From Fragilaria radians (lineage: Eukaryota; Bacillariophyta; Fragilariophyceae; Fragilariales; Fragilariaceae): a stretch of DNA of 33,103 nucleotides. A program made the position numbers and the translations under genes. This document shows, piece after piece, positions 20,225 through 30,919 of the stretch. The notes under the pieces are model-generated. The model did not search any database and was not told the origin of the DNA. It saw only the letters and a program-made list of their open reading frames with translations. The stretch spans positions 92,614 to 125,716 of the forward strand of contig CAAAJI010000124.1 in assembly GCA_900642245.1 (NCBI GenBank), written 5' to 3'. Positions within the stretch are counted from its first letter, which is position 1. Every line of letters begins with the position of its first letter.

Positions 20225-20232
20225 ATGGCAAC
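20225..20232. repeat. Target-site duplication, right (ATGGCAAC)
   Basis: Identical to 18431-18438 and directly adjacent to the right TIR. Confidence 0.9.
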
Positions 20233-21714
20233 CTAAAGGATTCAAAACGTGTCACTATTTGCAACTGGATAGTTGCAGTTAATCCATGGGAAACTCCAAT
20301 TTAGAGGTGGGTAAAAGGTGATGAGGAATAGAAGAAGTCTATTGAAAGACTCTATAACTCAAGAGATTGTGATCCTTCAACTAATTTACTAATTACACCT
20401 ATATTTGCCCCCCAAATATTCATTCAAATTCAACACTTTCCGTTTTATTCTTGTTTTTCACCTTTTTTGCTTATGTAGGTTTCCAGTCAAATACACGGAT
20501 GATATTTGGAAACATGAACGCACTTTTTTCTTTATCTTCTTTAATTCTTCTTTGCACACATTGCCTACATGTCGATCATGTGATTAAAAAATCAAAAATG
20601 AAGAATACCATTTAATACCCTTTCCTTGAATATTTTATCACTTCATATTACCAAAAAGTCTTCCTTGAATAATTTCTTGGTGTGGAACTCGAGACTCTAA
20701 CAAGAGATATCCTTTTCTCTTACTCCACCGAAATCTTTTATCTCAGTTCTCAAATGCCCTTTGATAGGGTGTTTGAGATGTGTTCCTGATAATTTATTTA
20801 ATAAAAGTGATCCCTTCTAATGCACATGATCACCACATAATCACAGCCTAAGGCAAATTGATATCGGTACATTACTCTTTTCTCTTGTGACTTCGCAAGG
20901 TAGAAAGTCAAACAAAAAATTGAACCGTGTACGGTAAAGTAGTTCCATGTGTTAGTCTTTTCTATTGGTTGGTTTTTCACGAGTCCGTCCTGGATGGAGC
21001 ACATGCAAATTCATGTTTCTCTTCAAAGCAGATTGATTTTGCTTCAATCTTTTACATTGGGGTAATGCAATTTGATTTTCAATGACTTTTTCTTCATCTT
21101 GAAAGTGCTAGATGGTGTCCATCAAGAGTGAATGATGATATTTTCACAATCTGAACGATGTGACAGAGATCTCTCCTGTTTTAAATTTTGGATAATGTAT
21201 TTCTGTTAAAATAAGGATTGTGAAGCAGCTGTTTGCTTCTATAAGGGACTTACGGAGGAAGCACAATTCTACATTAGTTCCATGAAGGTATATTGTTTTT
21301 TAGACTTTTGATAAAATTAAAATTCATTTTTTCTTACAAATCAATATTGTGATGATGTCTGTGTATTTTTGCTTCTGTTGATTATATACTACAAATGCTA
21401 AATGCACTGTTTCAAAAAATATCAAAGTCAACGTTACTTGTAATAAATTTTGTTTCTCGAAGAAACAGCTAACGGAAGAGCTATGAAAAAAAGTGAGCGA
21501 GCATGACCTCGCGTCTATGTGAAAGTACGACCTAATTTACATATTTATGTATTACCCCTAATTTTTAATAAATCCAATTTTTTCAACAACTTAACGTCCA
21601 GGATAAGATATTAAACGGTTGACATCACTGAAAATATCCATATTTCCACTTTCCTCACATTCCTAAGGTGTGTGTATCGAAGGCCCTAGATTGGGTTCGT
21701 GCCACGATAGATAA
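20233..21714. other. Intergenic region upstream of the TLDc gene
   Basis: About 1.5 kb, A+T-rich. No supported gene or repeat. The last few hundred bases should hold the TLDc promoter and 5' UTR; no specific element is convincing. Confidence 0.5.
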
Positions 21715-23136
21715 ATGGACAACATGGAAGACAATGGTTGCGTGGAGGTTTTCGAGGATGTCGAGAGTAAACATTCCATAATTGTTCCTCCAATATCAAG
21801 TGTTTTGTCGATGATGACTAAATCTAAGCGCCGTTGGCGAGTAGCTAAGAATTTGGCAGTTGCGGTAAGAAAGACCAGTTCTCTGACCAAGAATGAAGAA
21901 CATTTCTTGAAACAGGTGCAGACGAAATCAGGAGAAAGTGTACCCCCGTCGTTCACCGAAGATGATGAACTCTCGAAGGCACGAAACTATCTTAGTCAAA
22001 GAATCGCTGAAAAAGGGGAAAGCTTATCAAACACAGAAAAACAATTTCTTTTGGAGCTTATTAGCATGCCCGATGTAACTGCAAGCTATTTGCTAAGGTC
22101 GTCTAAAGTACTCTTTCGTGATCCATTGTTTAGTGAAGAGGAGAAAAAAGAAGAGCATCACATTGTGGTAGGAAATTTGTCCTTGCCTTCTTCAGGAAAA
22201 GTATGTTTTCGCAATGAAGTCTGGATGAATTATCAACATTGTTCTTTGAAAGACAAAATTATGGCTGACTTACACAAACAATGTTTTCCAGAAGAACCAA
22301 AGGCAGATAATTCAAAGCCTAAGAGCCCCAAGAAAGGATTAATTAGCAAGATCCTTAAGAGGAAAAAGAAAAAGTATGACAAGTCCAATTGTCAAAATGA
22401 CAATGAAGATACTGAATCGAATCTGAAATTCTCAATTCTTGGAACATTCCCAAATGACAAGGGCTGTGAGCCTCATGTTCTGTCGCCACCTATGATGGAT
22501 GTCTTGCGAATTCATCTTCCTTTTTCCGTTAAACAAGATAACTTTTGGCTCAAATACAGTTTGGTTCGTGACGGTTCTTCTCCGCGCGTGCTACTAGATA
22601 AGGTAAGATCATCTGCCAGAACTGTCATTGCAATTGAAACTGTTCAGGGTGATGTGTTTGGTTCCTTCACATCCTCGCCATGGCGTCCACGAGGGAAAGA
22701 CTTTTATGGTTCTTGCGAAGCATTTTTGTGGCGGATGAAGAAATCGCGTTTTACTCATTGCAATACAGTGGATGATCAAATTGCGTTAGAGGCTGACCTA
22801 GAAATATTTCCTTGGAGTGGAAAGAATCGAAATGTACAATACTTTGAAACTCCAGACGGCAAGATAATTATTGGAGGAGGACTCCCAGATAATGACAAAG
22901 ATCAAGAAGGAGGATTTGGGTTACTGATTTGTTCTGATATGTTTCATGGCTTTTCTAATCCATGTCATACATTCGCATCACCGGCTCTCCCAACAATAAA
23001 CCCTTTGGATGCTTTCGAAATTGCGAACATGGAAGTGTGGACTCTTACCCCTGTCACCACGATTGAGAGTGCCGAAAAGTTGGAACTCGGACGTCAGTTC
23101 ATTTTCGATCATGGAAAATTTACTCAAGAAATATGA
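21715..23136 (+). CDS. TLDc-domain protein
   Basis: 473 aa, no intron, start at the first ATG (MDNMEDNGCVEV). Residues 1-250 match no family I know: a basic segment (KSKRRWRVAKNLAVAVRK, 37-53), mostly helical charged sequence, and a Lys-rich patch KGLISKILKRKKKK (207-220) that could be a nuclear signal or membrane contact. The TLDc domain spans about 254-445: LSPPMMDVLRIHLPF, WLKYSLVRDGSSP, ARTVIAIETVQGDVFGSFTS (the family's D/VFGxFxS signature), FYGSCEAFLWRM, GGFGLLICSDMFHGFS and the terminal FEIANMEVWTL (family F-x-IxxxEVWG). TLDc proteins such as OXR1, NCOA7 and TBC1D24 act in oxidative-stress resistance and, in several cases, bind and disassemble V-ATPase. Which applies here is unknown. 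Convergent with the transporter gene, 194 nt apart. Confidence 0.88.
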   Translation: MDNMEDNGCVEVFEDVESKHSIIVPPISSVLSMMTKSKRRWRVAKNLAVAVRKTSSLTKNEEHFLKQVQTKSGESVPPSFTEDDELSKARNYLSQRIAEKGESLSNTEKQFLLELISMPDVTASYLLRSSKVLFRDPLFSEEEKKEEHHIVVGNLSLPSSGKVCFRNEVWMNYQHCSLKDKIMADLHKQCFPEEPKADNSKPKSPKKGLISKILKRKKKKYDKSNCQNDNEDTESNLKFSILGTFPNDKGCEPHVLSPPMMDVLRIHLPFSVKQDNFWLKYSLVRDGSSPRVLLDKVRSSARTVIAIETVQGDVFGSFTSSPWRPRGKDFYGSCEAFLWRMKKSRFTHCNTVDDQIALEADLEIFPWSGKNRNVQYFETPDGKIIIGGGLPDNDKDQEGGFGLLICSDMFHGFSNPCHTFASPALPTINPLDAFEIANMEVWTLTPVTTIESAEKLELGRQFIFDHGKFTQEI

Positions 23137-23330
23137 ACTTTATGAGCAATATTTCATGGATATAGTGTGAATGCCTTGAGTTAACCAAACATTCTACATT
23201 GATAGTTAAATAAAGAGAATACATATGATGACGTTCAGAATCTGCTACAAAGGAAACGCGCATGATTAAATAAATAAATACTTTCATTTGGATTAACACT
23301 GTATTTTAGAGAGATTGCGATTCAAGTTTA

Positions 23331-24984
23331 TCAAACCCCATCTCCGCTCTCCTCCATCAATGGGACACTGTCTTCAGAAGCCATAACATTTGATTGTTGG
23401 GATGACTTCTCGGCCAAATCTGCTATTTTGTTCATGTTGAGACGTCTCATCATCAGAGTTGTTTGCAAAAATGTGGCAATGGCCAACATGAACGCATTCA
23501 GCGTAAAAGACATCGTAGGCGTCAAGTCCGTGAGGAGAGAAAAAAGGACTATAAAATTCAAAGGAATTCGAAACAAGTTGTAGATAGCAGCTCTTTTGTC
23601 TTCAGGCACGATGGAGCCCTTCATAGTTCCCATTACAGGGAAATAAATACCAACACACATCTCGAAGACAAGCATACCAATGAATTTCACAGTATCCGTA
23701 GTCCCCAATGCCACAAGTGCCATAGAAATGGCAGATACACCAAATACTCCAACTGCTATTGCTTCTCCTTTGAACTGAGAAATAAGAATCGAGAATAAGG
23801 AAGACCCCGCCATACACGAAATCATGAATGTTGAAAAGATGACTCCGAATGGAAGATCTGCTTTCTTGTCCTCCATGAGAGATGTTAAAGCTGGAGTCCA
23901 CATGAAGACGAAGATATACATGGATCCTTCAAAGAATGATGATATGATTCCACATAGCAGAATGTCTCGAGAGCGAACTGTTACTACAAAGGCATTCTTT
24001 AGACCATCGCTCCAGTTGGACTGACGACCGTCGTCATTCTTTTCTTCTTCACGACCATTAGCATGGTGCTCTTCGCCATAATTTTCTTCCCACAAGGTGG
24101 CACAGAAAATACCGCAGAGTACCAAAGCACAGAGAGCAATGTCAAACTGTATCCACAAGATGATGTAAGAAAATGGTAAATCTTTACGATCTTAGTTAGA
24201 AAAAATGATCAAACTTACGGGGTTAAGATAGCCACCAACATAAATGAATTCTCCCGAGATGGGTTCCATGGAAGTACTGGATGCTGCCTTGTTCGCAATA
24301 AGACCAGCAAGGATGGCGATGACAGAATTTCCATACGCTGCAGCGGAGAAGCTTTGACTCAAAAAGTTCTTTCCCAAATTTGCATCTGAATGACTACGGA
24401 TAAGCCAAGCTTCAAAGACACTGAATAGAAGCGATGTTGCAACCCCTCCCAACAATCGACCCAACATGAGAATTGCAAAATTCTTGAAATCTGAGAATGT
24501 TGGTTCATATCATGTCACGTTAGTTAATGTTTATATTACATTCTCAATTCAATCTGATAGGAATGGATTATAGAATTTGTAACTTACGCTTTGTAATACA
24601 ACTTGCAGCGTAGGTGATTGCAAAGATGACAATGAAGCGACGACGTCCTCCCCAATCTGCCATACCACCAATGAAACTACCAAAGATCATACTAGATCCA
24701 AATCCAGCAACAAACAACACAGCAATATCATGTTGAGAGTACTTGTATGCATCGTATAGGGCATACACATATGGGCCCTGCAACCAATCCGAGAGAGTAG
24801 CAAGCAAGTAAACTAACAAATATTTTCGGAGCAAAGATTGATGCGTTGCGATTTGTTCCTTCGTTCCTGCTTCTTCCTCTTGAGAAGAAGACCCGAAAAA
24901 CTTCTTCCATAAAGAAGAAGCACGAAATGTTACAACAACATTCACAATCAATGCTATGAAGAAGAGTGCCGTAAAGTTTGCCAT
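23331..24984 (-). CDS. MFSD5-like molybdate-anion transporter (MFS), 3 exons
   Basis: Exons 24588..24984, 24219..24490 and 23331..24146; introns of 97 nt (24491..24587, phase 1) and 72 nt (24147..24218, phase 0), both with GTAAGT donors. Product 494 aa. The joins restore SCITKHFKNFAILMLGR and GGYLNPFDIALCALVLC, which are family sequences. MFSD5/MOT2 hallmarks: SDWLQGPYVYALYDAY, FVAGFGSSMIFGSFIGGMAD followed by GRRR, GRLLGGVATSLLFSVFEAWL, and FVFMWTPAL in the C-terminal half. About 12 membrane segments are expected, with a charged central loop (EENYGEEHHANGREEEK). Human MFSD5 and algal MOT2 mediate high-affinity molybdate uptake for molybdenum cofactor; transport of molybdate here is inferred by family. 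The C-terminal tail is hydrophilic. Confidence 0.9.
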
Positions 24985-26137
24985 CGCTTCTTGATAAAAG
25001 ATGCGATTGATGACTTTTTAATCCTATCCTAAATTCTGATTTGCACCCATCCTACTGGTTTATAGTATTATGACCGTGTACTACATACACTTAACGCCAA
25101 TCTACTAAATCTTGATATAATAATAGCCTATCTATCTACGAACACTTTTTCATTCACAACAAAAAATGTACTGATTGATTTCACAACAAAATATTGGCTG
25201 ATTAATTTCAGAAGCAAGGTTCATATTGTGACACATTAACTTTTTTAGTTAATCACCAATGGTCTTCATTACTTTAAACAAATATACGACTGTAGCCAAA
25301 TATGCTCCACAACTTGTAAGGGTTCTGCAAAATATTTTTGCTGACACTATATCTTTTCCCTCAAATCACTAGCCTGCAACTAATTGATATCCATAAACAA
25401 CGGGAGGTCAATGTCACAATGGACTTTTCATAAAGTATTTCGGTATCTTTGTCTTCAATTGGTAGAATTTACATTTCTTTGTATATCGATTGCATGGCTT
25501 AAGCACAGGAATATATGGAAGCAATCTGTGGGAGAAGGAGCAGCACCTCGTCTACTATCAGTGATAGCAATTCTTAAGGTGACCGTACAGTCTATGCTGA
25601 TTGATAGGAATCGTTAACGCTGAAACAAAAGCAGTACAAGGACATGAAACAATTTTTATCATGGATTTTTGGCTTGCAGTCAAAGAGAACCAATGTATTC
25701 TTTGTGTATGTTCGACATCACAGCCTTTTGAAATATGATAATACATAATTAGCAACTCAGTTAATAGTTTCTGCTCATTTAACTCTAAACGTTTCTTGCC
25801 GTAAACTCTTGTCAGTTAAGGATGTTGACATTAAAAACTAAAGCAAGCTAAGCCCTCTTGCAAATCTCAATTCGAAGGGTTTTTAAAACCGTGATTGGTC
25901 CTTTTGCCTTTCGAACGCCAAAAGGAGACAGCAAATCTGGGAGCAAACTAACTATCTTGGATCTATATATATCGTTGAGGAAAAATACATTAGAACCTGA
26001 AATGCGATGATTACTGCAATGAAGCATGGTATTACTTGTACATAGATTCGAGTTTTATGAGTAGAAACCTTTTGGAAAGCTCGAATAATCCTAAGTGCTA
26101 CCAATTTTCTGACGTTGATAAACGTATCCTAATCGAA
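24985..26137. other. Intergenic region between divergent transporter and NDUFB8-like genes
   Basis: About 1.15 kb holding both promoters. No gene supported. A short inverted repeat, TCCTTTTG (25899-25906) and CAAAAGGA (25919-25926), lies about 210 bp before the NDUFB8-like start; it may be chance. Confidence 0.5.
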
Positions 26138-26643
26138 ATGGTTGCGAACTTATTGCTACGACGCTCCGCTCTTGTTACAAGGGCGGCATCATCAATCATG
26201 AGAGGGCCCAGTCCTCCATTGCCTCCTTTTGCACGGCTTCCAGTTCCTAGTCAACCTGTAAGAACGACGACTTTGTTGGAATACGGAATCATGGTATTTT
26301 ATGATGCAATCCAATTGACACAACGAGTTTGGCTTGTGAATTATCGTCAACTTGATCATATCATTAACCCATTTTATTGTCCTATTCACAGCTCACAGAA
26401 AATCATGATCTGATTTTCGATGATGGTGTTGCACCTGAAATGGCGATTGATTTCGACTGTCAACACATCAGCACTGGAGAAGCAATTTTGACTACTTCTG
26501 CTATGTTCGGTTTCCTTGCTGTTGTCTTCCAGTTGATCAAGGCAACTGATCCTGAAGGACAGAACCCTGCGGTCAATCGTACCGTAATGAATATGGTTGT
26601 CGAGGCACCCAAGACTGGCAAAGCATTCTTTGACCCAGTTTAA
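26138..26643 (+). CDS. Probable mitochondrial complex I subunit NDUFB8 (ASHI), 2 exons
   Basis: Exon 1 26138..26257, intron 26258..26391 (134 nt, GTAAGA donor, CACAG acceptor, phase 0), exon 2 26392..26643; 123 aa. The start MVANLLLRRSALVTRAASSI is a textbook mitochondrial presequence (Arg, Ser, Leu, no acids), which decides against the longer upstream frame. The splice gives VPSQPLTENHDLIFDDGVAP, aligning with the plant NDUFB8 segment of type KPLSxNDELxWDxGTAFPEPCIDxxADxxG; here it continues EMAIDFDCQHISTGEA and then one membrane helix (ILTTSAMFGFLAVVFQLI). NDUFB8 is a single-span accessory subunit of the membrane arm of respiratory complex I. The gene model is firm; the identity rests on one short block and the layout, so other small inner-membrane proteins are possible. 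Converges on the Hep59 gene (329 nt between stops). Confidence 0.65.
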
Positions 26644-26972
26644 AATGGATTGTAGCACCTTCGAAATAAGTAGAAAAGCATTTGATGTTTCTTTTCTGCA
26701 ACTTTACTCATATTAGACAGACTTATCTCCCTTGCGGACATGATTTACGCGTTACCTCACATTTATATTTTGATACAAATACATGGAGAATCATTGAAAT
26801 CTCTATATTCAAATTAAGATGAAACGAGACTTGATCCATGCAACGCTCGTAATTCATGATTATCAATCTTTTAATGACAGTAAAATAGATATCTGCTTGG
26901 ATTTTAAACTATATAAGCGCCTCGAAAAACATTACAGTAATTCATTAAGATTTATTAAAAATTTGAATGGAT

Positions 26973-27794
26973 TCAACGTCTCGCACGTTCTTTTCGAATA
27001 AAATCCTTCAAAACTCGGTCATCATTTCCCTTTTGAATTGTTTGGCTAGCTACCTTGAGTTTTGGATTCCTGTTAGCTTGGAAACCTGTACGTGCCGAGT
27101 CAGGTAAAATTTTGGACACACTTTCTGTATCCGTACCATTGGGAGCTGATTGTTGACGATTTGGTTTAAATTGTCTGAACGTATTTTGAAGGAGAAGTGT
27201 CTTATCAGAGAATAGATCCTCATCGACTTGAAATGCAGCTGATGAAATTTTTCTGCGTTCGGATACCATGGAAACACTTGTTCTAAGCTCTTCCGTTTTC
27301 CGAACGGTGTCAAGTCTGGTTTCTAAGGGCAATATGACTTCGGCTATTCCTGTACCTCCTAGGAGAGTTCCTCCTGCACCCATATCAGCTTCAGCTGCGG
27401 ATGTCGAGTCATCGATACGTGTGTCGACATTATCATGAACATCCTTTTGCTTTTCACTGTGTAGCTGTTTATGAATGAATTCTTCCATAGCAGATTGATG
27501 CTTTTTCTGCATTACCGTCTCTGTCGGTCCATTTTCTACTGAGCTAAATGTTGTCTTGAATAAAGTATTTTGGATATCAGTGGATGTCGACTGTTCGCTT
27601 TTTGGAATGAATGTCTTTTCAGGCTTCAAAGTCTTTTCTGCATCCAATCCTTTCTTATAAAGTGTCGCTTTCACTAACTTTTGCTTTTTCCGTGTCAATT
27701 GAATAGCATCTAAAGCTGAATCACCATTTTCTTCGTCATCGCTAAAGCGACGACGGACTTGTCCTTTGTTCTTGACATTCTTAAATGTCGCCAT
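26973..27794 (-). CDS. C9orf78/Tls1 (Hep59) family splicing-associated protein
   Basis: 273 aa from ATG at 27794; an in-frame non-ATG extension is ignored. The family layout is present in order: a basic/acidic start (VRRRFSDDEENGDSALDAIQLTRKKQKL, split: VRRRFSDDEENG, LDAIQLTRKKQKL), the FKTTFSSVENG segment (human FSAET equivalent), MEEFIHKQLHSEKQKD (human MMKYIETELKKRKG equivalent) and GTGIAEVILPLETRLDTVRK followed by TEELR (human GIPEVDLGIDAKIKNI equivalent), then RRKISSAAF and a basic tail. No transmembrane or catalytic motif; the protein is expected to be largely disordered. Human C9orf78 binds the spliceosomal helicase Brr2 region, and fission yeast Tls1 is needed for splicing of selected transcripts and telomere silencing. 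A splicing role here is inferred by family. Confidence 0.8.
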   Translation of the reverse strand: MATFKNVKNKGQVRRRFSDDEENGDSALDAIQLTRKKQKLVKATLYKKGLDAEKTLKPEKTFIPKSEQSTSTDIQNTLFKTTFSSVENGPTETVMQKKHQSAMEEFIHKQLHSEKQKDVHDNVDTRIDDSTSAAEADMGAGGTLLGGTGIAEVILPLETRLDTVRKTEELRTSVSMVSERRKISSAAFQVDEDLFSDKTLLLQNTFRQFKPNRQQSAPNGTDTESVSKILPDSARTGFQANRNPKLKVASQTIQKGNDDRVLKDFIRKERARR

Positions 27795-30700
27795 TACACA
27801 CAAATCACAAATCGAAACAAACTGTCACCGGGTCTCAATTTTTTCTCGAATTCAACTAGTAGTTGGTGCTTGCTTTGCTCCGCAGAGTTAACTATTTTAC
27901 AAAAGAGAATGTATCCTTGAATTTTTACATCTCTAGCAATTGTTATGACTAAAATGTTTATGATTTGTTATTTGCGAGCCTAGAATTTGCAGGTCATACA
28001 ATCTGATGCATGACACAATATTAAAGTTTTACTACTTGACCTAACATGTCATTGGTCTCTACGGTTGCATTCAACATCACAGAAATTAAAATAAATTTAA
28101 AGGAATTGTTTTTTTGATTTTTTCATTTGTTTTGAAGGAATTTCATTTAGTTCCAGATTAATACTGCTTTTAGAAATATCCAAATTTCAGTTGCATTTGA
28201 ATGAAAATTTTATTAAATATTCTACAGTTTACAATTGAAAGTCTTGACAAAATTCCAGTTTATAGTTCTGGATGAAAGTAGGATGGAATTATTTTTTTAC
28301 TTCCCAATAACCTATATCCCTATTGATTTTAGTCGCTCACTCTGTAAACTTTATACTCGTACTCGATCACGTGTAGATATTTTCTTGAACTAACAAAATG
28401 CACAAGGGTTAAGGGTTAGCACCAGCCAGATCGGATGTGAAACTTTTTTAGTAGTGTAGATGTGTTTGTAGAAAAATCCATATGTTATGGAAAATCCCCA
28501 GTATAATTTATAATTTATGGCTTTGAAAAGACGATACCCCGGTTTGGACGAATACAACAGAATAACATCAGACAAGTATAGGATTGGTTACAGGGAGTAG
28601 CAGTATCCAATGTAATGAAAAGCACAAAGAGACTCTAAAATAATCTTATTTTGGAGTTGCAAGACTTGACATCCATATCAATTCACTTTTTTGAACATCC
28701 TTAGGAATATATATATACACAGACAAACCTATATTTTAGAAGCTGCGGAAAGGCGCAACAATATAAGTTGTAAGCTAAGAGCCATTGATGAGTTTACTAA
28801 ATCCGCAGAGCTTCCTTTTCCTGATGAAAAGAATTAGCAAACACATGATAATCCAAAAATGTTCGGAAAGGGAAGAGGCCACTGCGAACCTGAGATTTGA
28901 ACAGCAACAAGGAACTATCAGCAAAACAATTTTAAGTTAATCCTCCACATTGGTTCATTTTATAGCCTTCCTACGAGGCTATTTTTAATGTAAGAAATCT
29001 AATAAAGTGTAGCATAGAAGTCCCATTGCACCAGATTTCTTTCCGACAGACGCACCATGCCCAAAACTCGAAATTGCTTTCTCAAAGAGATACTTGAGTT
29101 AATACATGCCTCTGGATCCTACGATTAAGACAGTTAAATCTGTCAAGGCTTTTTGCCTGACATATGTATGTATCGAGATAGTGAGAATGTAAATACCAAT
29201 GCTTCTTTAAATTTTAATGTGCTCAAAGTTCTTGTATACCAGTAACTATTTTTCAAAATTATCTCAAAAATGTGTTATTTATTCATCTAGAGATTCCATC
29301 TGTAATAATCTTGAACTTTCACTTAGCATGTGCTACACACATCTGAGAATGGCTTTAAGTTTGTTTCTTGAGTTTAAATCACCAGTTTTCTTTGATGACA
29401 TACATCATTTTCATTTAAATAGCAACTTCTTTTTTCTGCTTTTGTCTGTAAATATTGCTAGATATTTGTTCGGAAAAATTCTTTTACGTTCATATCTCAT
29501 TTCTGACACTGAAGAATTTGGCCTGCGGTTTGTTGTTGCTGCTGCAAAGAAGCATGCATGACTTATAGGAAGTTTTGAGCTTGATTATGCTGATTGGTAG
29601 CATTTCGTTACAGTAATTGCCTTTCTGAAACATTCCGGTTGCACCTTGTTGTATGTATTTCCAAATATATCTATGGCGTATTGCTATAATCATATTTACC
29701 TATGTCATATACCGAATGACCTTCATAAAGTTGCCGATAACGTTATATCCTTAACTTTCTATGTGGTAGGAAGTGCGCAGATAGCGTAATCTTTCAGTGC
29801 TTCTTTGGCTGTTTTGCCCATCAGATTGTTGAAAATTAACTTCTGATAGTAGTGATTCATTTGAACTCTGTCTGCCTTTCATTCCATTATAAGATCGTAT
29901 TCTATCAACTTAATCAGAGAATTTTAGATTGTGCTTTTGTCGACCTTTTTATTCTTGTTTTATAAAGTTGCTATATTGGGCGGTTGACGTCAGTGTGCTT
30001 AGTTTTCAGCTCTAAACTTGATTTGCATCCGAGATAACACCTCAGCAATAATTCCAGAGTTAGAAGTAACTGCTTAGGACTCGATAACGTTATCGAGTTG
30101 GCAATTCTGGGATTTCCTGTTTCAATGAATGTAGAATAGTCATTCTTAAAGGAGTAGGACTGTAAGCATTTTATAGGAAATAGCATTTGGATAATCCAAC
30201 AATTTTAGATCTACAATAACTCTAGCACTATGTATATTTGTAATAATCATTTGAAGATTACGAAGACCATAATCAACGAATAGATCATGAAATCCTGAAA
30301 TCCAAGATAAAAAGCGGATTTGTGTAGATTGTGTGCTATGACTTTTAGTATACACAACATCAAGTGAACAGCGTTATTTCCCTTACCAAATCTTGTATGT
30401 TTTTCATAATTTAGTGACGCACAACATCAGATACTCTTAATGAATGTCCCATCTTTTCAACAATGATTTCATAGAAATTATTGTCATAACAGCAACCTTG
30501 GGAGCTAAAGAATAGTTTCGCATTTCTTAACCTCATCAGTGAAATGTGAGGTTATGAAGTAAATTAACCACGTTTGTCAAAGAGCCAGATGCATGCTTTA
30601 AATTGTTTTCAAGATCATCCAAGAGGTGAATTACTCTAATTTTGACTTCAAAGTTCCTGTTACTCTGTACAGAAACCATGCATGAGTCTCAATAGGTAGA

Positions 30701-30919
30701 AAAATGAAAAATAATGAAAAATGAGATCAAAATATTTTTTATGAACAAAACTCTTTTGATGACAAAATCTTTTTCGAGTTGCGTAAAGGGGAAAAAGACT
30801 ATTTGCGTATACGAAATGTCAGAGTATACAATCTACACAAATAAATGCTTTGAAAAAGTGGAAAATCATCTTTGAATCTTGGCTAGTCTTCCATTCCATT
30901 ACTTTCGTGAAGTTCAAGA
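27795..30919. other. 3.1-kb gene-poor region
   Basis: A+T-rich with no supportable gene. The longest frame starting with ATG (29217-29561, 114 codons) is rich in Phe, Leu and Ser and resembles nothing I know; it is likely chance. Local structures: a 20-bp perfect palindrome at 30079-30098, an 8-bp-stem inverted repeat TAACCTCA/TGAGGTTA (30528-30554), and one TGACGTCA octamer at 29985-29992, about 930 bp before the GPCR start. No tRNA or transposon signature found. Confidence 0.5.
30079..30098. repeat. 20-bp perfect palindrome
   Basis: ACTCGATAACGTTATCGAGT is its own reverse complement over all 20 bases, with no loop. Such perfect symmetry is expected only about 0.03 times by chance in a window this size. 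It may be a dimeric protein-binding site; nothing else supports a function. Confidence 0.9.

Noticed and set aside
28881..28915. TTCAAATCTC on the minus strand resembling a tRNA T-arm
   Set aside because: No matching acceptor stem, D-arm or anticodon arm at the right spacing.
28962..28987. 7-bp stem hairpin (ATAGCCT/AGGCTAT) followed by five T, like a bacterial terminator
   Set aside because: The window is nuclear eukaryotic DNA with spliced genes; Rho-independent termination does not apply and no gene ends here.
29217..29561. 114-codon open frame with ATG
   Set aside because: Phe/Leu/Ser-rich translation of T-rich DNA, no domain, no conserved pattern; expected by chance in a 3-kb A+T-rich stretch.
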